This document shows, piece by piece, positions 7,759 to 16,464 of a stretch of 64,000 bases of DNA. How positions within the stretch are numbered: position 1 is the first letter of the stretch; each line of letters begins with the position of its first letter. The stretch covers positions 62,001-126,000 of the forward strand of contig JAOAQZ010000005.1 in assembly GCA_025210795.1 (NCBI GenBank). Reading direction: 5' to 3'. The position numbers and the translations under genes were made by a program. A model generated the notes under the pieces. The model ran no database searches, was not told the origin of the DNA, and saw only the letters and a list, made by a program, of their open reading frames with translations. Source of the DNA: Cohaesibacter sp. Lineage in GTDB: Bacteria; Pseudomonadota; Alphaproteobacteria; Rhizobiales; Cohaesibacteraceae.

Positions 7759-8421
7759 TTAAACCTCAAAGCCTGCTGTGAAGACGCCACCAGCAGAAGA
7801 AGCGGCAGCAATGAATTGTTTGGATGGAATAGGCGCTGGATCATCGGCTGGCAGCATCGCCACATAGCGGGCAGCGCTGCTGGAGATTACGCCTAAATAA
7901 TGGGTGACCTCTGTTTGAGTGCCAAAGCGAAGCGCTGTGTCCTGACTCCAACGTTTGGTGGCATCAATGACCTTTAGAGCTGCTTGGCGATATTTTTCGT
8001 CGCCAAGCTGGCTATCTTCAAACAAAGGTTCATCAAAGAAGATTGTGACCTTCTGAGTGTCATGCGGCCCTTTGGGGTCTTGCTGCCACCAATGTTCGAT
8101 GGCAACAGAACTTCCCAGCACATTTTGGCCCGCGACTACCCCTTCATCCCGGCCTTGCTTTTCATGCAGCTCCCAAGCCCGATCAATCAGGCGACGGGCC
8201 ACAATGGGTGGCACACCATCTGGTCCGATGAACTCATCCAGAGAGAAATCATGAACAGCCAGCTCTAAGACATCATCTTTCATCTCAGATGAGTTCCGCA
8301 TCAACAGAGACGAGAAATCAAATTCTTCGGCCATGGCTGAAAACAGCTTCAGGAACGACCGGGAACGCTCATCATTGATACCTGGTGGGATCAAGGTTTG
8401 AGGGAAATCACGCTTGGCCAT
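7759..8421 (-). CDS. P2 gpI-like baseplate/tail protein
   Basis: Baseplate component connecting the wedge to the fibres, 220 residues. The N-terminus LIPPGINDERSRSFLKLFSAMAEEFD and the block PPIVARRLIDRAWELHEKQG fit the tail protein I family. The ATG at 8421 overlaps the stop of the upstream gpJ gene as TGATG, indicating translational coupling; the preceding GTG is less likely. Next in the operon is the fibre gene, 2 bases downstream. Confidence 0.8.
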   Translation of the reverse strand: MAKRDFPQTLIPPGINDERSRSFLKLFSAMAEEFDFSSLLMRNSSEMKDDVLELAVHDFSLDEFIGPDGVPPIVARRLIDRAWELHEKQGRDEGVVAGQNVLGSSVAIEHWWQQDPKGPHDTQKVTIFFDEPLFEDSQLGDEKYRQAALKVIDATKRWSQDTALRFGTQTEVTHYLGVISSSAARYVAMLPADDPAPIPSKQFIAAASSAGGVFTAGFEV

Positions 8422-9305
8422 CACACCACCTCAATTGTGATGTCTGCAGATGTGACGGTTGCAAATTGGTGCTCATCAAGCTTGCGATTGATCAGACCAT
8501 TTGTGCCCAATTCGATATCAACCAGATCATGTTCAGCCTTCGCCGCTCCTTCCGGTGCGGACATAGCCACATAGTCAGCAAGCTTTCGCTGCCAGATACT
8601 TGAGGCTTTAAGAACGGACTGCTCGATATCGGCTTTCACAGCAGTCTGACTTTGTTTGACTGTCGCCTTACCGGTGATGGAGAAAGTCACAAGTTCCGGA
8701 GGCAAGACGGCCAACTCGTCCCCTTGGGGGCGCTTTCCTTCTGGATCAAGATAGTTCAAAAGCCCAGCACAAAAGGCAGCATCAGGAACACCTGTATCAA
8801 GAAGCGGATAGATATTGATCTTTCCTGGTTCTGGACGTGTGACAGCTACGTCAATGATTCTGACGGAAAAGGCCCGTGCTTGCTGACGATAACTTTCCTT
8901 CGGCCCCGCCTTGGAAATGCGATCATGAGCATGGGCCGTACGATAGCGGAGCGGATCATCCTCCTCGATGACGTTGCCATCTTCGTCCTTCAGGCGGAAG
9001 GTCGAATTGTTCGCAGCAACCACATCCAGATGCTTGCCTTTGGCAAAGGCAGACCAACGCTGTTCGCTGGCCGCTTGCGCTTCTTGCCCCAGAAGCGAGA
9101 AGCAATAAGCAAGCATATCAATGAGCAGCATTTCATATTGAGCTGGAAAGAGCTTGCGCTTGGGGCCATCCTCAGACGTCTCGAACCAGGCCACCATCTT
9201 GGCCTTCCATTCCGCAGCCGATGTGGTGAAGACCTTTGGTGCTCCGCGCTTGATCAGCTCATCCAGAGACAAAGCCTTGATCAGTTTTTGAGGAGTAGTC
9301 GTCAT
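8421..9305 (-). CDS. P2 gpJ-like baseplate wedge protein
   Basis: About 294 residues, with the gpJ/gp47-type pattern: PAQYEMLLIDMLAYCFSLLGQEAQAA near residue 60, then GKHLDVVAANNSTFRLK, AHDRISKAGPKESYRQQARAFSVRIIDVAVTRPEPGKINIYPLL and the C-terminal DIELGTNGLINRKL. It forms the contractile-tail baseplate wedge together with gpW (upstream, overlapping at 9305) and gpI. Start at ATG 9305, inside the gpW stop (GTGATG context). Confidence 0.88.
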   Translation of the reverse strand: MTTTPQKLIKALSLDELIKRGAPKVFTTSAAEWKAKMVAWFETSEDGPKRKLFPAQYEMLLIDMLAYCFSLLGQEAQAASEQRWSAFAKGKHLDVVAANNSTFRLKDEDGNVIEEDDPLRYRTAHAHDRISKAGPKESYRQQARAFSVRIIDVAVTRPEPGKINIYPLLDTGVPDAAFCAGLLNYLDPEGKRPQGDELAVLPPELVTFSITGKATVKQSQTAVKADIEQSVLKASSIWQRKLADYVAMSAPEGAAKAEHDLVDIELGTNGLINRKLDEHQFATVTSADITIEVV

Positions 9306-9691
9306 CACGCAGCCCTCTGCAACTGGACTTCAGTTTGGCGGATCTCGGCTGCAATATCCTCGATAGGACGCCAATTGATGAGTACTTTGAAATGCTCAAA
9401 GGCGAGCTGTTCAACACGCACTTCAATCAGCACGATGCGCGGCTCCCAACGGGAAAGTGCATCCCAGATTTCGCGAGTGATATTGGGAATGGCAACGGCA
9501 GGAGGACGGTCAATATAGTTCAGAGCATCGCAGAACTTTTCCGGCTCGGTCGGCACGGAAAGCTTGGGCGTCAGAATAATGGTGCCAATGCATTGTTCCA
9601 GATCCTCATAGCCGACAACGATCTCATTCCACGCAGTTTGCGCTCCACGCGAGACCATATGTTGCCAATGAAGATGGGAGACTTGTGCCAT
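9305..9691 (-). CDS. GpW/gp25-like baseplate wedge protein
   Basis: 128-residue lysozyme-like-fold wedge protein of the gpW/gp25 group. Diagnostic blocks are ECxxx-like EDLEQCIGTIILTP, PAVAIPNITREIWDALSRWEPRI and IEVRVEQLAF. In P2 and Mu the gene normally directly follows gpV; here a cargo gene (9777-10613) separates them. 9692-9776 is noncoding. Confidence 0.85.
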   Translation of the reverse strand: MAQVSHLHWQHMVSRGAQTAWNEIVVGYEDLEQCIGTIILTPKLSVPTEPEKFCDALNYIDRPPAVAIPNITREIWDALSRWEPRIVLIEVRVEQLAFEHFKVLINWRPIEDIAAEIRQTEVQLQRAA

Positions 9692-9776
9692 GCCGACAGA
9701 TCCAAGAAAAAACAGAACTGTCAGCAGGATATGAGAGATGGGAGTTAGGGGTTACGGAAGGGTTCCAGCTATTTTC

Positions 9777-10613
9777 TTAAGGCTGAGAGTTTCCAAATGC
9801 TTGAGGATCGTAGAAATTCATGATCTCTTTATTGGCCACCTCATCAACGGGTAGATGCTTGAGCAATCCATATTCCTCGATAAGAGGTTTGAATTTTTCT
9901 TTTCCATATCGAGAAACACAATTGTAGTATAATAGTTCAACTTCAGAGGCTGATAATTGCGCGCGAACAATATTTGAATAAAAGGCTTTGTCTACCGGAC
10001 ATTTTTCGTGCACTAATTTTATGATGTTGTACAAAACACGAAAATAGTGGCCTAATTCATTTTTCTCTCGTTCGTAAAATTCTTTGTATCGCTTATCAAA
10101 GGTAGAGATATCTATATCGGCGGGATACATAATCTCTTCTTCTGGCTTGATCTTGTTCCTTACTCTTTTTACGAATACTGGAAACACGTCCTTACCAGTT
10201 GTGATTATAACTTTTTGGCTATTATCTCTGCGAAGATCCATTTGATCAACAAGATCAGAAAGAAGTTTGAGCATCTGGAAAAATGTACTTTCAAACATTT
10301 GTTGCTCAGTACGTTTGTTCTGTTTCTCCAAATGTTCGGTCTGATCTTCAAGCATTTTCTTGGTGCGATTGGCATCTTGTTTTGCAAGGCCGATTTCTTG
10401 TCGTTGCAATAAGATAGCATAAACCAAGCCCGCCAATGCCAATCCAGAAAATAGAGAATTTACTGCACCAAACATATCTCCGTATATGCCACGAGTTTGA
10501 CTAGTGAGACAAAATGTACCAATGAGTAAGTTCCCCACCCAAAGTGCGCCTATGGCAATCACGGCCCAAACCAAGTGTCTGAGTTTAATTTCTTTGTTTT
10601 CTTCGCCAGACAT
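9777..10613 (-). CDS. Putative phage abortive infection protein (putAbiC-like), cargo
   Basis: 278 residues. Two N-terminal membrane segments (about residues 12-33, LVWAVIAIGALWVGNLLIG, and 46-66, AVNSLFSGLALAGLVYAILL) are followed by a coiled coil (LQRQEIGLAKQDANRTKKMLEDQTEHLEKQ) and a cytoplasmic domain with FESTFFQMLKLLSDLVDQM, YFRVLYNIIKLV and FYSNIVRAQLSASEVELLYYNC. This is the layout of the putative phage abortive infection family (PF16872 type). It interrupts the baseplate operon between gpV and gpW, is AT-rich compared with both, and has its own weak GAGG before the ATG at 10613 (GTG at 10616 is possible). Likely protects a lysogen against other phages; inferred. Confidence 0.75.
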   Translation of the reverse strand: MSGEENKEIKLRHLVWAVIAIGALWVGNLLIGTFCLTSQTRGIYGDMFGAVNSLFSGLALAGLVYAILLQRQEIGLAKQDANRTKKMLEDQTEHLEKQNKRTEQQMFESTFFQMLKLLSDLVDQMDLRRDNSQKVIITTGKDVFPVFVKRVRNKIKPEEEIMYPADIDISTFDKRYKEFYEREKNELGHYFRVLYNIIKLVHEKCPVDKAFYSNIVRAQLSASEVELLYYNCVSRYGKEKFKPLIEEYGLLKHLPVDEVANKEIMNFYDPQAFGNSQP

Positions 10614-10661
10614 CACAACCTCACAAAACGAATCTTCTTAAGGTTTATTATACGGTTTTTT

Positions 10662-11192
10662 CTATTCAGGCACCCCAGTCTTATCTGGTCCTTTTAGTAC
10701 CTCAATATGTTTGTGATCATGGCCAACATTCTTGCCTTCATGGGTGAAACTACCGCCATCAGCAATAAAGTCACCAGTCACACGAACATTGGCCGTGATG
10801 TGAAGATCTGATCCTTCCATCACGGCTGAGCCAAAGCCTCGAATGATCAAATTTCCAGTCTTGCGATTAGCGATAATCTCCAGCCCGCTTTCATGCAGGA
10901 TATGCTCGCTGTCTGCATCATCGGTAGGCGCGGCATCCTCATCATTAAAGAGGCTACCAATCACACAACCATCTTCCCCATCCCAATCCATCAGGCAGGC
11001 AACCTGCTCGCCGACATTTGGCATTGACCAGGACTTGTTGGCTCCGGATCCCTTCTGGGCAACACTGAGCCAGTAGCTATCATTGTCATCTTCGTCACCA
11101 AATTTGACTTTGACGCGGCCCTTCTGGCGTTCAATCACTTTGCCACGGCGATAAGGTGAGTTCTTCTCATTGTTACGAAAGCGCTCAGACAC
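10662..11192 (-). CDS. Baseplate assembly protein V (tail spike)
   Basis: Central spike under the tail tube, 176 residues. An OB-fold start (YRRGKVIERQKGRVKVKFGD) is followed by a gp5/VgrG-like stretch (VGEQVACLMDWDGEDGCVIGSLFNDED) and a C-terminal region ending in THEGKNVGHDHKH, a metal-binding HxH-type tip seen in P2 gpV. It overlaps the gpD gene by 8 bases. The P2-like partners gpD, X and U lie upstream. Confidence 0.85.
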   Translation of the reverse strand: MSERFRNNEKNSPYRRGKVIERQKGRVKVKFGDEDDNDSYWLSVAQKGSGANKSWSMPNVGEQVACLMDWDGEDGCVIGSLFNDEDAAPTDDADSEHILHESGLEIIANRKTGNLIIRGFGSAVMEGSDLHITANVRVTGDFIADGGSFTHEGKNVGHDHKHIEVLKGPDKTGVPE

Positions 11193-12180
11193 CTTTCAAC
11201 TCCAGTTTGGTTGTATAATTGCCGCGTTTGACCGCGTGGGCCGCTTTATGAATGAGGTATTTCCCGGCATATTTGCCAAATGAAACTCCAAGCTCGATGA
11301 TGAGGCCCGCTACCATACCAGGATTGCCGACCAGCTTCAGGCTGGCGGTGCGCTTGTTCTCGTTGGCTTTGGCGAGCCTGCCTTTGGCCAGTTTCTTGGC
11401 CTGATCCTCGTTCTCGACACGTTCGTCAATCTTGAGAACATCACCTGACTTGGAAGAAAGATTCTGGACCTCTCCTTTGATCAGTTTCTTGGATTGTGGA
11501 TCCAGATAAGAGACTTTAGCGGCTTTATAAGTCTTGCTGGTTGCTTCCTTGGCACGCCATGGGCTGAGAAGATCGGGATCGGTCAGCTCAAAAAGACGGA
11601 CTGGCGCAGCCTTTTCCAACTCTTCACGTTTGAAGAAGACAAGCTGCTTATGCTTGATGGCAACAAAATATCCGTAATCCTCAGCAAGACGCTTGATATA
11701 GGCGAGATCCCGCTCTCTGCGCTGACGCTTATATTTAAACGGAATTTCTTCGATATCGCCAGAGACTGTATAGCCAAGATTTTTGGCCACTTCTTCAATG
11801 ATCTTTTTGAGATTGGTGTTCTCAGACCCCTTTGATTTCTGGGTACGCTGGTCTTTATCCGGATAGGCAGAGGTCGCCCGAAAATTCAAGCTATCATTAC
11901 CTCGACTGCCGCCAGCTTCAGGAATATCGACCTTATAAGAACCACAAGGAACAACAGCTCCACCAACATAGCCAAGAGCAGCCTCTACTTCGTCATTCTC
12001 TTCTGGTCGCCATGGACCGCGCCAGAGACCCTGATCATCTCGAAGCTTGGCAGCGATTTCATCAGCTTTGCCATGAAGATTATCGGTCCATGTGAAGTCC
12101 AGAAGGTGAGGTGCAAAATCTGCACCGACATCGATGCCGTTGACGATTAGAGAGACAAAAGGTTCTGCAAGCTGGCTCAT
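11185..12180 (-). CDS. P2 gpD-like tail hub protein
   Basis: Baseplate hub of the contractile tail, 331 residues, late-control D family. Visible blocks are DFAPHLLDFTWTDNLHGKADEIAAKL, LGYVGGAVVPCGSYKVDIPEAGG, RERDLAYIKRLAEDYGYF and the C-terminal GKYLIHKAAHAVKRGNYTTKLEL. It overlaps gpX at its start (ATGA-type, 12177-12180). Function as the hub trimer between tape measure and spike is known for the family. Confidence 0.88.
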   Translation of the reverse strand: MSQLAEPFVSLIVNGIDVGADFAPHLLDFTWTDNLHGKADEIAAKLRDDQGLWRGPWRPEENDEVEAALGYVGGAVVPCGSYKVDIPEAGGSRGNDSLNFRATSAYPDKDQRTQKSKGSENTNLKKIIEEVAKNLGYTVSGDIEEIPFKYKRQRRERDLAYIKRLAEDYGYFVAIKHKQLVFFKREELEKAAPVRLFELTDPDLLSPWRAKEATSKTYKAAKVSYLDPQSKKLIKGEVQNLSSKSGDVLKIDERVENEDQAKKLAKGRLAKANENKRTASLKLVGNPGMVAGLIIELGVSFGKYAGKYLIHKAAHAVKRGNYTTKLELKGV

Positions 12181-12446
12181 GTACCACCTGCATTATTCAA
12201 GCCACGCTTCCATGGTGGCAGCAAGGCATCATTGATACTGGCCTGCTCGATGACGGGTACACAGAGTTTGGTGCCGGTCGGCAAAATAGCTGGTACAGGA
12301 TCGAGATTGTCCAGGAATAAATGACGGTTCTCTTCGATCAGCAGATCTTGCTTTTCCGGATCCTTGTAATAGCGCCAGGCAATCACATCCCAACGCTCGC
12401 CGGTCTGCGTTAAATGATTGAAATATTCCTTTGTTTTAACGCTCAT
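12177..12446 (-). CDS. Tail protein X (LysM-like)
   Basis: 89 residues. GpX family with a LysM-type fold: TGERWDVIAWRYYKDPEKQDLLIEENRHL followed by PAILPTGTKLCVPVI. Small baseplate component that sits with gpU and gpD in P2-like and Mu-like tails; 4-base overlap with gpD downstream and 4 bases from the gpU stop upstream. Confidence 0.85.
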   Translation of the reverse strand: MSVKTKEYFNHLTQTGERWDVIAWRYYKDPEKQDLLIEENRHLFLDNLDPVPAILPTGTKLCVPVIEQASINDALLPPWKRGLNNAGGT

Positions 12447-12450
12447 GATT

Positions 12451-12924
12451 TCAGCTCCGCCTGATCAAGGGATTGATGATCGCACGCGCAGCAGACGCAA
12501 CTGCTCCGCCCAGCCCACCAATGGATAAGGACGCGCCCGCAACCTCCACCAGCTCTATGGAAGTTTCCAATCGAACGATACGACCGCCTTCCGTGGTCTT
12601 TTGAACTTCTGAGGAGATCGAACGAATGAAATATTGCTTGCCGTCATATCCGCCAAACCCGGAAATGAACGGCATCACACTTCCAGCCGAACGAGCAGCT
12701 TTCAGGCGGGTAAATTCGCCTTGAGGATCGCAGAAGCTCTCATCAAAGAAAAAGCTGATGGTGCGCTTGTCCAATTCTTCACCGCCTGTCTGGATCACAG
12801 GCTTTCCGCGCAGTACTTTATGCTCATGTACATGATTGTCCCATGTCTGACTGTCGGAGATCGGGCCTGTCATGACGCCTGACTGACCAAGCTGAAAGTC
12901 ACCAAGATAAGCAAAGATGGTCAT
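12451..12924 (-). CDS. P2 gpU-like tail terminator/baseplate protein
   Basis: 157 residues of the gpU family: FAYLGDFQLG at the N-terminus, then SDSQTWDNHVHEHKVLRGKP, RTISFFFDESFCDP and YFIRSISSEVQKTTEGGRIVRLETSIELVEV. It follows the tape-measure gene, sharing one base (12924), in the order U, X, D, V as in P2-type tails. Confidence 0.82.
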   Translation of the reverse strand: MTIFAYLGDFQLGQSGVMTGPISDSQTWDNHVHEHKVLRGKPVIQTGGEELDKRTISFFFDESFCDPQGEFTRLKAARSAGSVMPFISGFGGYDGKQYFIRSISSEVQKTTEGGRIVRLETSIELVEVAGASLSIGGLGGAVASAARAIINPLIRRS

Positions 12925-15248
12925 CAGAAATCGAGCCTCTTCTGTTCTGACAATTTGCGCTCAATCAGCTCCAGAAGATCATCAGCCTGTTCTTCCAATA
13001 GCTCCATGATATCTTCTCGACTAACTGCTGCCCCTTCTCCAACATGGATAGTGGGTGAGTAAGTGATCTGGACATTAGACCCTGCTGCACCATTAGACGC
13101 TCCGGAAGGCTTCCCTGATATCGCAACAGCTGATGAACTTGGGGTGATCGCACTTGGTGCTGATGCTGCCAAGGATGGAGAAGCAACGCCGAGCGCAACA
13201 CTTCCCGCAACAGCGGCCTTGCGGATCCGCTCGGACAAACGGGCCATATGCTGCAATTGACCATTGTGAGCAATGAAGCCTGACCGGTTGGAATATTCCA
13301 GCTCGGGTCCGCGTTCTCCGACCAAAAGAGGACCTGGGCCGAAGGAGCCACCTGTTGCATGTTTCTGCAACTTACCACCGGCATCGCCACCGCTAGCCCC
13401 AACCATGTTTGCTGCCCATGATGGAAGCATGGCAGACAGCTTAGCTCTGATACTGGCGACCAACTTATCAACCAACGACAGCATGCCATTCCAAAGGCTT
13501 TGAATAGCTTTAACACCAGCGTCATAAAGGTTCAAACCCGTGAAGGCATCAATGATCTTGGCAATCGCTCCAGGCAATGTAAGCATTAACAAATCAGACC
13601 ATTCCAGATTTGGAATGACAGAATTCCATTCAAAGGCTGCCCATACTGTCTTGATACCATCCCAGCCACTTTGAGCAGAACTTTTGATCTGGTTCCAGAA
13701 ATTGGCGAACCAATCTGTGATAGCGCCCCAATTGTTGGCAATGAGGGCAAGAGGATGCCAAGAAAGATTGGTTTTGAACCAGTTCCAGGCTGCACTGGCT
13801 TTCTCAACTATCCAATCCCAGATACTGCCAAACCATTGAGTGATGGCGTCCCAATTATCATAAATGAGATAGGCTGCAGCAGCTAAAGCAGTCATGCCAG
13901 CGATCACAGCCACGATTGGCCAGGACAAGACCGCAAGGCCGGAGCCAAGCAACATTAAGCCACCAGCCAACTGCGCAAAACCAGTCACAATACCCATGAT
14001 GGTTCCAAGTAGCGGCAGAGCTACGAAAACGCCAACAAGGCGGTTCCAGCCACCCAAAGCATCAGCGGCGAATTGCAGCCAACCACCAAGCTCTTGCATG
14101 ATAGCCCATAGCTCGGTTCCAAAAGTCCAAGCCGCTTGCAGGGTAGCAATAATATTATCACCAATGGTCTTGGCCATAACTGCCAGAGTGCCATCAGCTT
14201 CCATATTGTTTAGCAGATCCAGAAATCCGCGTAGTTTTTCTTTGGCCCAATCAAAGACACCACTTTGTGAAATCATAAGGCGGAACTTGAACCACATGTC
14301 TGACATGTTGGAGACCATGCCATTCCATGTCTTGGAAAGACGCTCCATGGAGCCGCCATATTTTGCATCAAAGATGCCGGTCAGTGTTTTTTGAATAGCA
14401 GCCCTGTCAGACGCCAAAACCTTGGCAATCTTACTCACACCATTCTGGGTATATTCATAATAGAAATATTTGCCGGCCTTTTTGGCCTTGATGCCAAATT
14501 CTTTAAGGCGTTCATTCTCACCCGTTACAGCATCGGCCATGGCTTCAACGGCCTGCATGATTGGCTTACCCATTGCAGCGGATGTATCACCCAGTGTTTT
14601 GAGCATGCCATTGGTCGGATCCAGACCATAGGCCCGAAGCCTCGTGAAGCTCTCCATGACAGTTTCAAGCTCATAAGGTGTTTTAACGGCAAAATCAGTC
14701 ACCCAACTCAAAGCTTTTTGAGCGGCTTTCGCTGTCCCTTCTGTGGTTTCCAGAATGGTTTGATATTGCTCTACCTGCGCAGCTGGGCCTATCACCATAT
14801 TGGCTACACCGGCGGCGGCAGCTGTGGCTCCCATGGCAAGGCCTGCACCAACCATTGCGCCACGCGCCATCTTTCCTGCTCCAGACCCGATCATTCCCGC
14901 CCCGCGACGCACGCGGGAAAGAGCTGCTTTTAACGAGAAAACCTTGCGAATGGCCGTGGAGATGGATCCGGTAAAGCGAACCATCGCTGCAGCAGCGCGA
15001 CCAATGACACTTGCAATGCCAGAGGCCGCAGCCTTCAAAGCAGACATCAAGCGGTTCGTTCTGGATACTTGGCTGGCGAGCTTGGTTTGTGCGGCCGCAT
15101 TGGCTTTGGTCTGTGTCGCTTGTGCCTTGGCCATTTTGGCATTGGCCTTGTTGAGCTTTTCCATGCGACTATTGGCATGCAGCAGCTTTTTCATACGTTT
15201 AGACGCACGATCCGAAAATTCTGCAACGATGCCGAGACGCATGGACAT
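12924..15248 (-). CDS. Tail tape measure protein
   Basis: 774 residues, the longest structural gene, whose length sets the tail length. It has an N-terminal coiled coil rich in Lys, Ala and Gln (residues 15-70), then an Ala/Gly-rich phage tail tape-measure core (IMQAVEAMADAVTGENERLKEFGIKAK, a TP901-type block), long hydrophobic helices at about 330-470, and a Ser/Ala-rich C-terminus with GPLLVGERGPELEYSNRSGFI, common at tape-measure ends. It starts 9 bases past the frameshifted chaperone stop (15257). Confidence 0.92.
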   Translation of the reverse strand: MSMRLGIVAEFSDRASKRMKKLLHANSRMEKLNKANAKMAKAQATQTKANAAAQTKLASQVSRTNRLMSALKAAASGIASVIGRAAAAMVRFTGSISTAIRKVFSLKAALSRVRRGAGMIGSGAGKMARGAMVGAGLAMGATAAAAGVANMVIGPAAQVEQYQTILETTEGTAKAAQKALSWVTDFAVKTPYELETVMESFTRLRAYGLDPTNGMLKTLGDTSAAMGKPIMQAVEAMADAVTGENERLKEFGIKAKKAGKYFYYEYTQNGVSKIAKVLASDRAAIQKTLTGIFDAKYGGSMERLSKTWNGMVSNMSDMWFKFRLMISQSGVFDWAKEKLRGFLDLLNNMEADGTLAVMAKTIGDNIIATLQAAWTFGTELWAIMQELGGWLQFAADALGGWNRLVGVFVALPLLGTIMGIVTGFAQLAGGLMLLGSGLAVLSWPIVAVIAGMTALAAAAYLIYDNWDAITQWFGSIWDWIVEKASAAWNWFKTNLSWHPLALIANNWGAITDWFANFWNQIKSSAQSGWDGIKTVWAAFEWNSVIPNLEWSDLLMLTLPGAIAKIIDAFTGLNLYDAGVKAIQSLWNGMLSLVDKLVASIRAKLSAMLPSWAANMVGASGGDAGGKLQKHATGGSFGPGPLLVGERGPELEYSNRSGFIAHNGQLQHMARLSERIRKAAVAGSVALGVASPSLAASAPSAITPSSSAVAISGKPSGASNGAAGSNVQITYSPTIHVGEGAAVSREDIMELLEEQADDLLELIERKLSEQKRLDF

Positions 15249-15256
15249 GAAAAGCT

Positions 15257-15801
15257 CTATCTTTGGGAAGCGGCTTTGGCAGCGTCTCGCTCGGCTTCAG
15301 CTCGTGCTTCATCCATGGCAATTTGCTGCTGATAAATAGAGAGGAACTCGTCTTCTCCCATGACATCGAGGTCAGAAGATATCCAACCCCGATTGACCAT
15401 ATAGACGTGACACTCAAGTGATGAGAGCTTTAGCTCATCACCGCTATCCGTCAGTTTCCCTCGTCTTCATCCTCGTCAGAACCACCAAAGATTTCAGCGA
15501 GCAGCTCGTTGGCATCATTGAGAGGAACATAGGCTCGGAAATCACTATCCGTCAGTTTCTCGCCATCAAATTTGGCGATCTGGCAGATATAGAGAAGCTG
15601 GGCCTTGGAGAGGTTGTTCTTGGCCAGACGCAAGCAACGTTGCCACTGACCATGATTTCGGAATTTGGGAAAGGTAACGGTGATACCGGTTTCAGGAAGA
15701 GGAAAAGATGCTTCTCCCTCATTCGCTGCACGGTGGGCTTTTAGCTTATCAATAACGGAAAGCGTCTTGTCAGAAGATTTGGTATCGGATGGATTTTGCA
15801 T
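15257..15801 (-). CDS. Tail assembly chaperone, extended form made by -1 frameshift
   Basis: Second product of the chaperone gene. At the end of the short frame the sequence GGGAAAC (15454-15460 on the minus strand) lies in X XXY YYZ register just before the TGA stop (15451-15453). A -1 shift continues as KLTDSGDELKLSSL, VYMVNRGWISSDLD, EFLSIYQQQIAMDEARAEAERDAAKAA and stops at 15257-15259. No ATG with a ribosome site serves this second frame, and it lies exactly between the short frame and the tape measure, as in lambda G-T, P2 E-E' and Mu 41-42. Confidence 0.85.
15451..15801 (-). CDS. Tail assembly chaperone, short form
   Basis: 116 residues, the 0-frame product. Typical tail-chaperone content: a basic N-terminus, FPLPETGITVTFPKFRNHGQWQ, LSKAQLLYICQIAKFDGEKLTDSDFRAYVPLNDANELLAEIF, and an acidic tail DEDEDEGN on which the ribosome shifts. 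Such proteins bind the tape measure during tail-tube polymerisation and are absent from the virion. Confidence 0.85.
   Translation of the reverse strand: MQNPSDTKSSDKTLSVIDKLKAHRAANEGEASFPLPETGITVTFPKFRNHGQWQRCLRLAKNNLSKAQLLYICQIAKFDGEKLTDSDFRAYVPLNDANELLAEIFGGSDEDEDEGN
15454..15460 (-). promoter_or_regulatory. -1 programmed ribosomal frameshift site GGGAAAC
   Basis: Heptamer G GGA AAC in the 0-frame (gaG GGA AAC TGA), immediately followed by a stop. Both A- and P-site tRNAs can re-pair with GGG AAA. This is the pattern used in the tail chaperone genes of many tailed phages. Confidence 0.85.
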
Positions 15802-15886
15802 TGTCTCAGCTCCAGACCAACGAGATAGAAATCAAAAAGCCCCGCGCTGGCTGCACGAGGCTTTGTCGCTGAAACTGAGAATGCCC

Positions 15887-16405
15887 TTACAGAGCCCAGA
15901 ACTCGCCGGAAGAATTCCGCACCTTGTTGGCGAAGGCATCGGCCTCCAGCAGCACCTTGTCGCTATCATGGACACGTTGAACCAGACGCGAAACGCTATA
16001 TTCAAACTTCTGACCATCACCTTCTGCAAGTTTGCTGGTTCGGGATGGGGCTTTGAATACCTGCATATTCAGGATTGTGATCAGTTTGAAGGAACGCTCC
16101 TTATCAAACCCATCCGGTCCCTGAATATCGATATCCTCATGGAGCTGGAGAACATGATTGATAGTCGGATTATAGAAAGCCTCTGCCAACTCCGGCTCTA
16201 GAAAATCCAGAGTGATTGAACCGGTCATAGCTTCCATTACGCGAGTGGTACGCTTGAGAACCATAACCTGACCAAGGGTCTCGATATCGACGGTTTTCCA
16301 CTCAAAATCGGGCAGTTCCAGCTCTGGGCAGATGCCAACAAGGCTGTTATCTCCCAGATAAACGGTTGCATTGGAATTCTTGCCGTAGCGGCGCAGATCA
16401 GCCAT
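15887..16405 (-). CDS. Contractile tail tube protein
   Basis: 172 residues, phage major tail tube (FII/Mu gpM) family: NATVYLGDNSLVGICPELELPDF, RTTRVMEAMTGSITLDFLEPEL and a C-terminal KLAEGDGQKFEYSVSRLVQRV. The ATG at 16405 is preferred over an upstream in-frame start because AGGAGAAAACC lies directly before it. It is next to the sheath gene (16465), with 60 bp between them. Confidence 0.88.
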   Translation of the reverse strand: MADLRRYGKNSNATVYLGDNSLVGICPELELPDFEWKTVDIETLGQVMVLKRTTRVMEAMTGSITLDFLEPELAEAFYNPTINHVLQLHEDIDIQGPDGFDKERSFKLITILNMQVFKAPSRTSKLAEGDGQKFEYSVSRLVQRVHDSDKVLLEADAFANKVRNSSGEFWAL

Positions 16406-16464
16406 TGGTTTTCTCCTGATGACAAAGAAGGAAGATTGGGAAGGCCCATAGGCCTTCCGCACAA

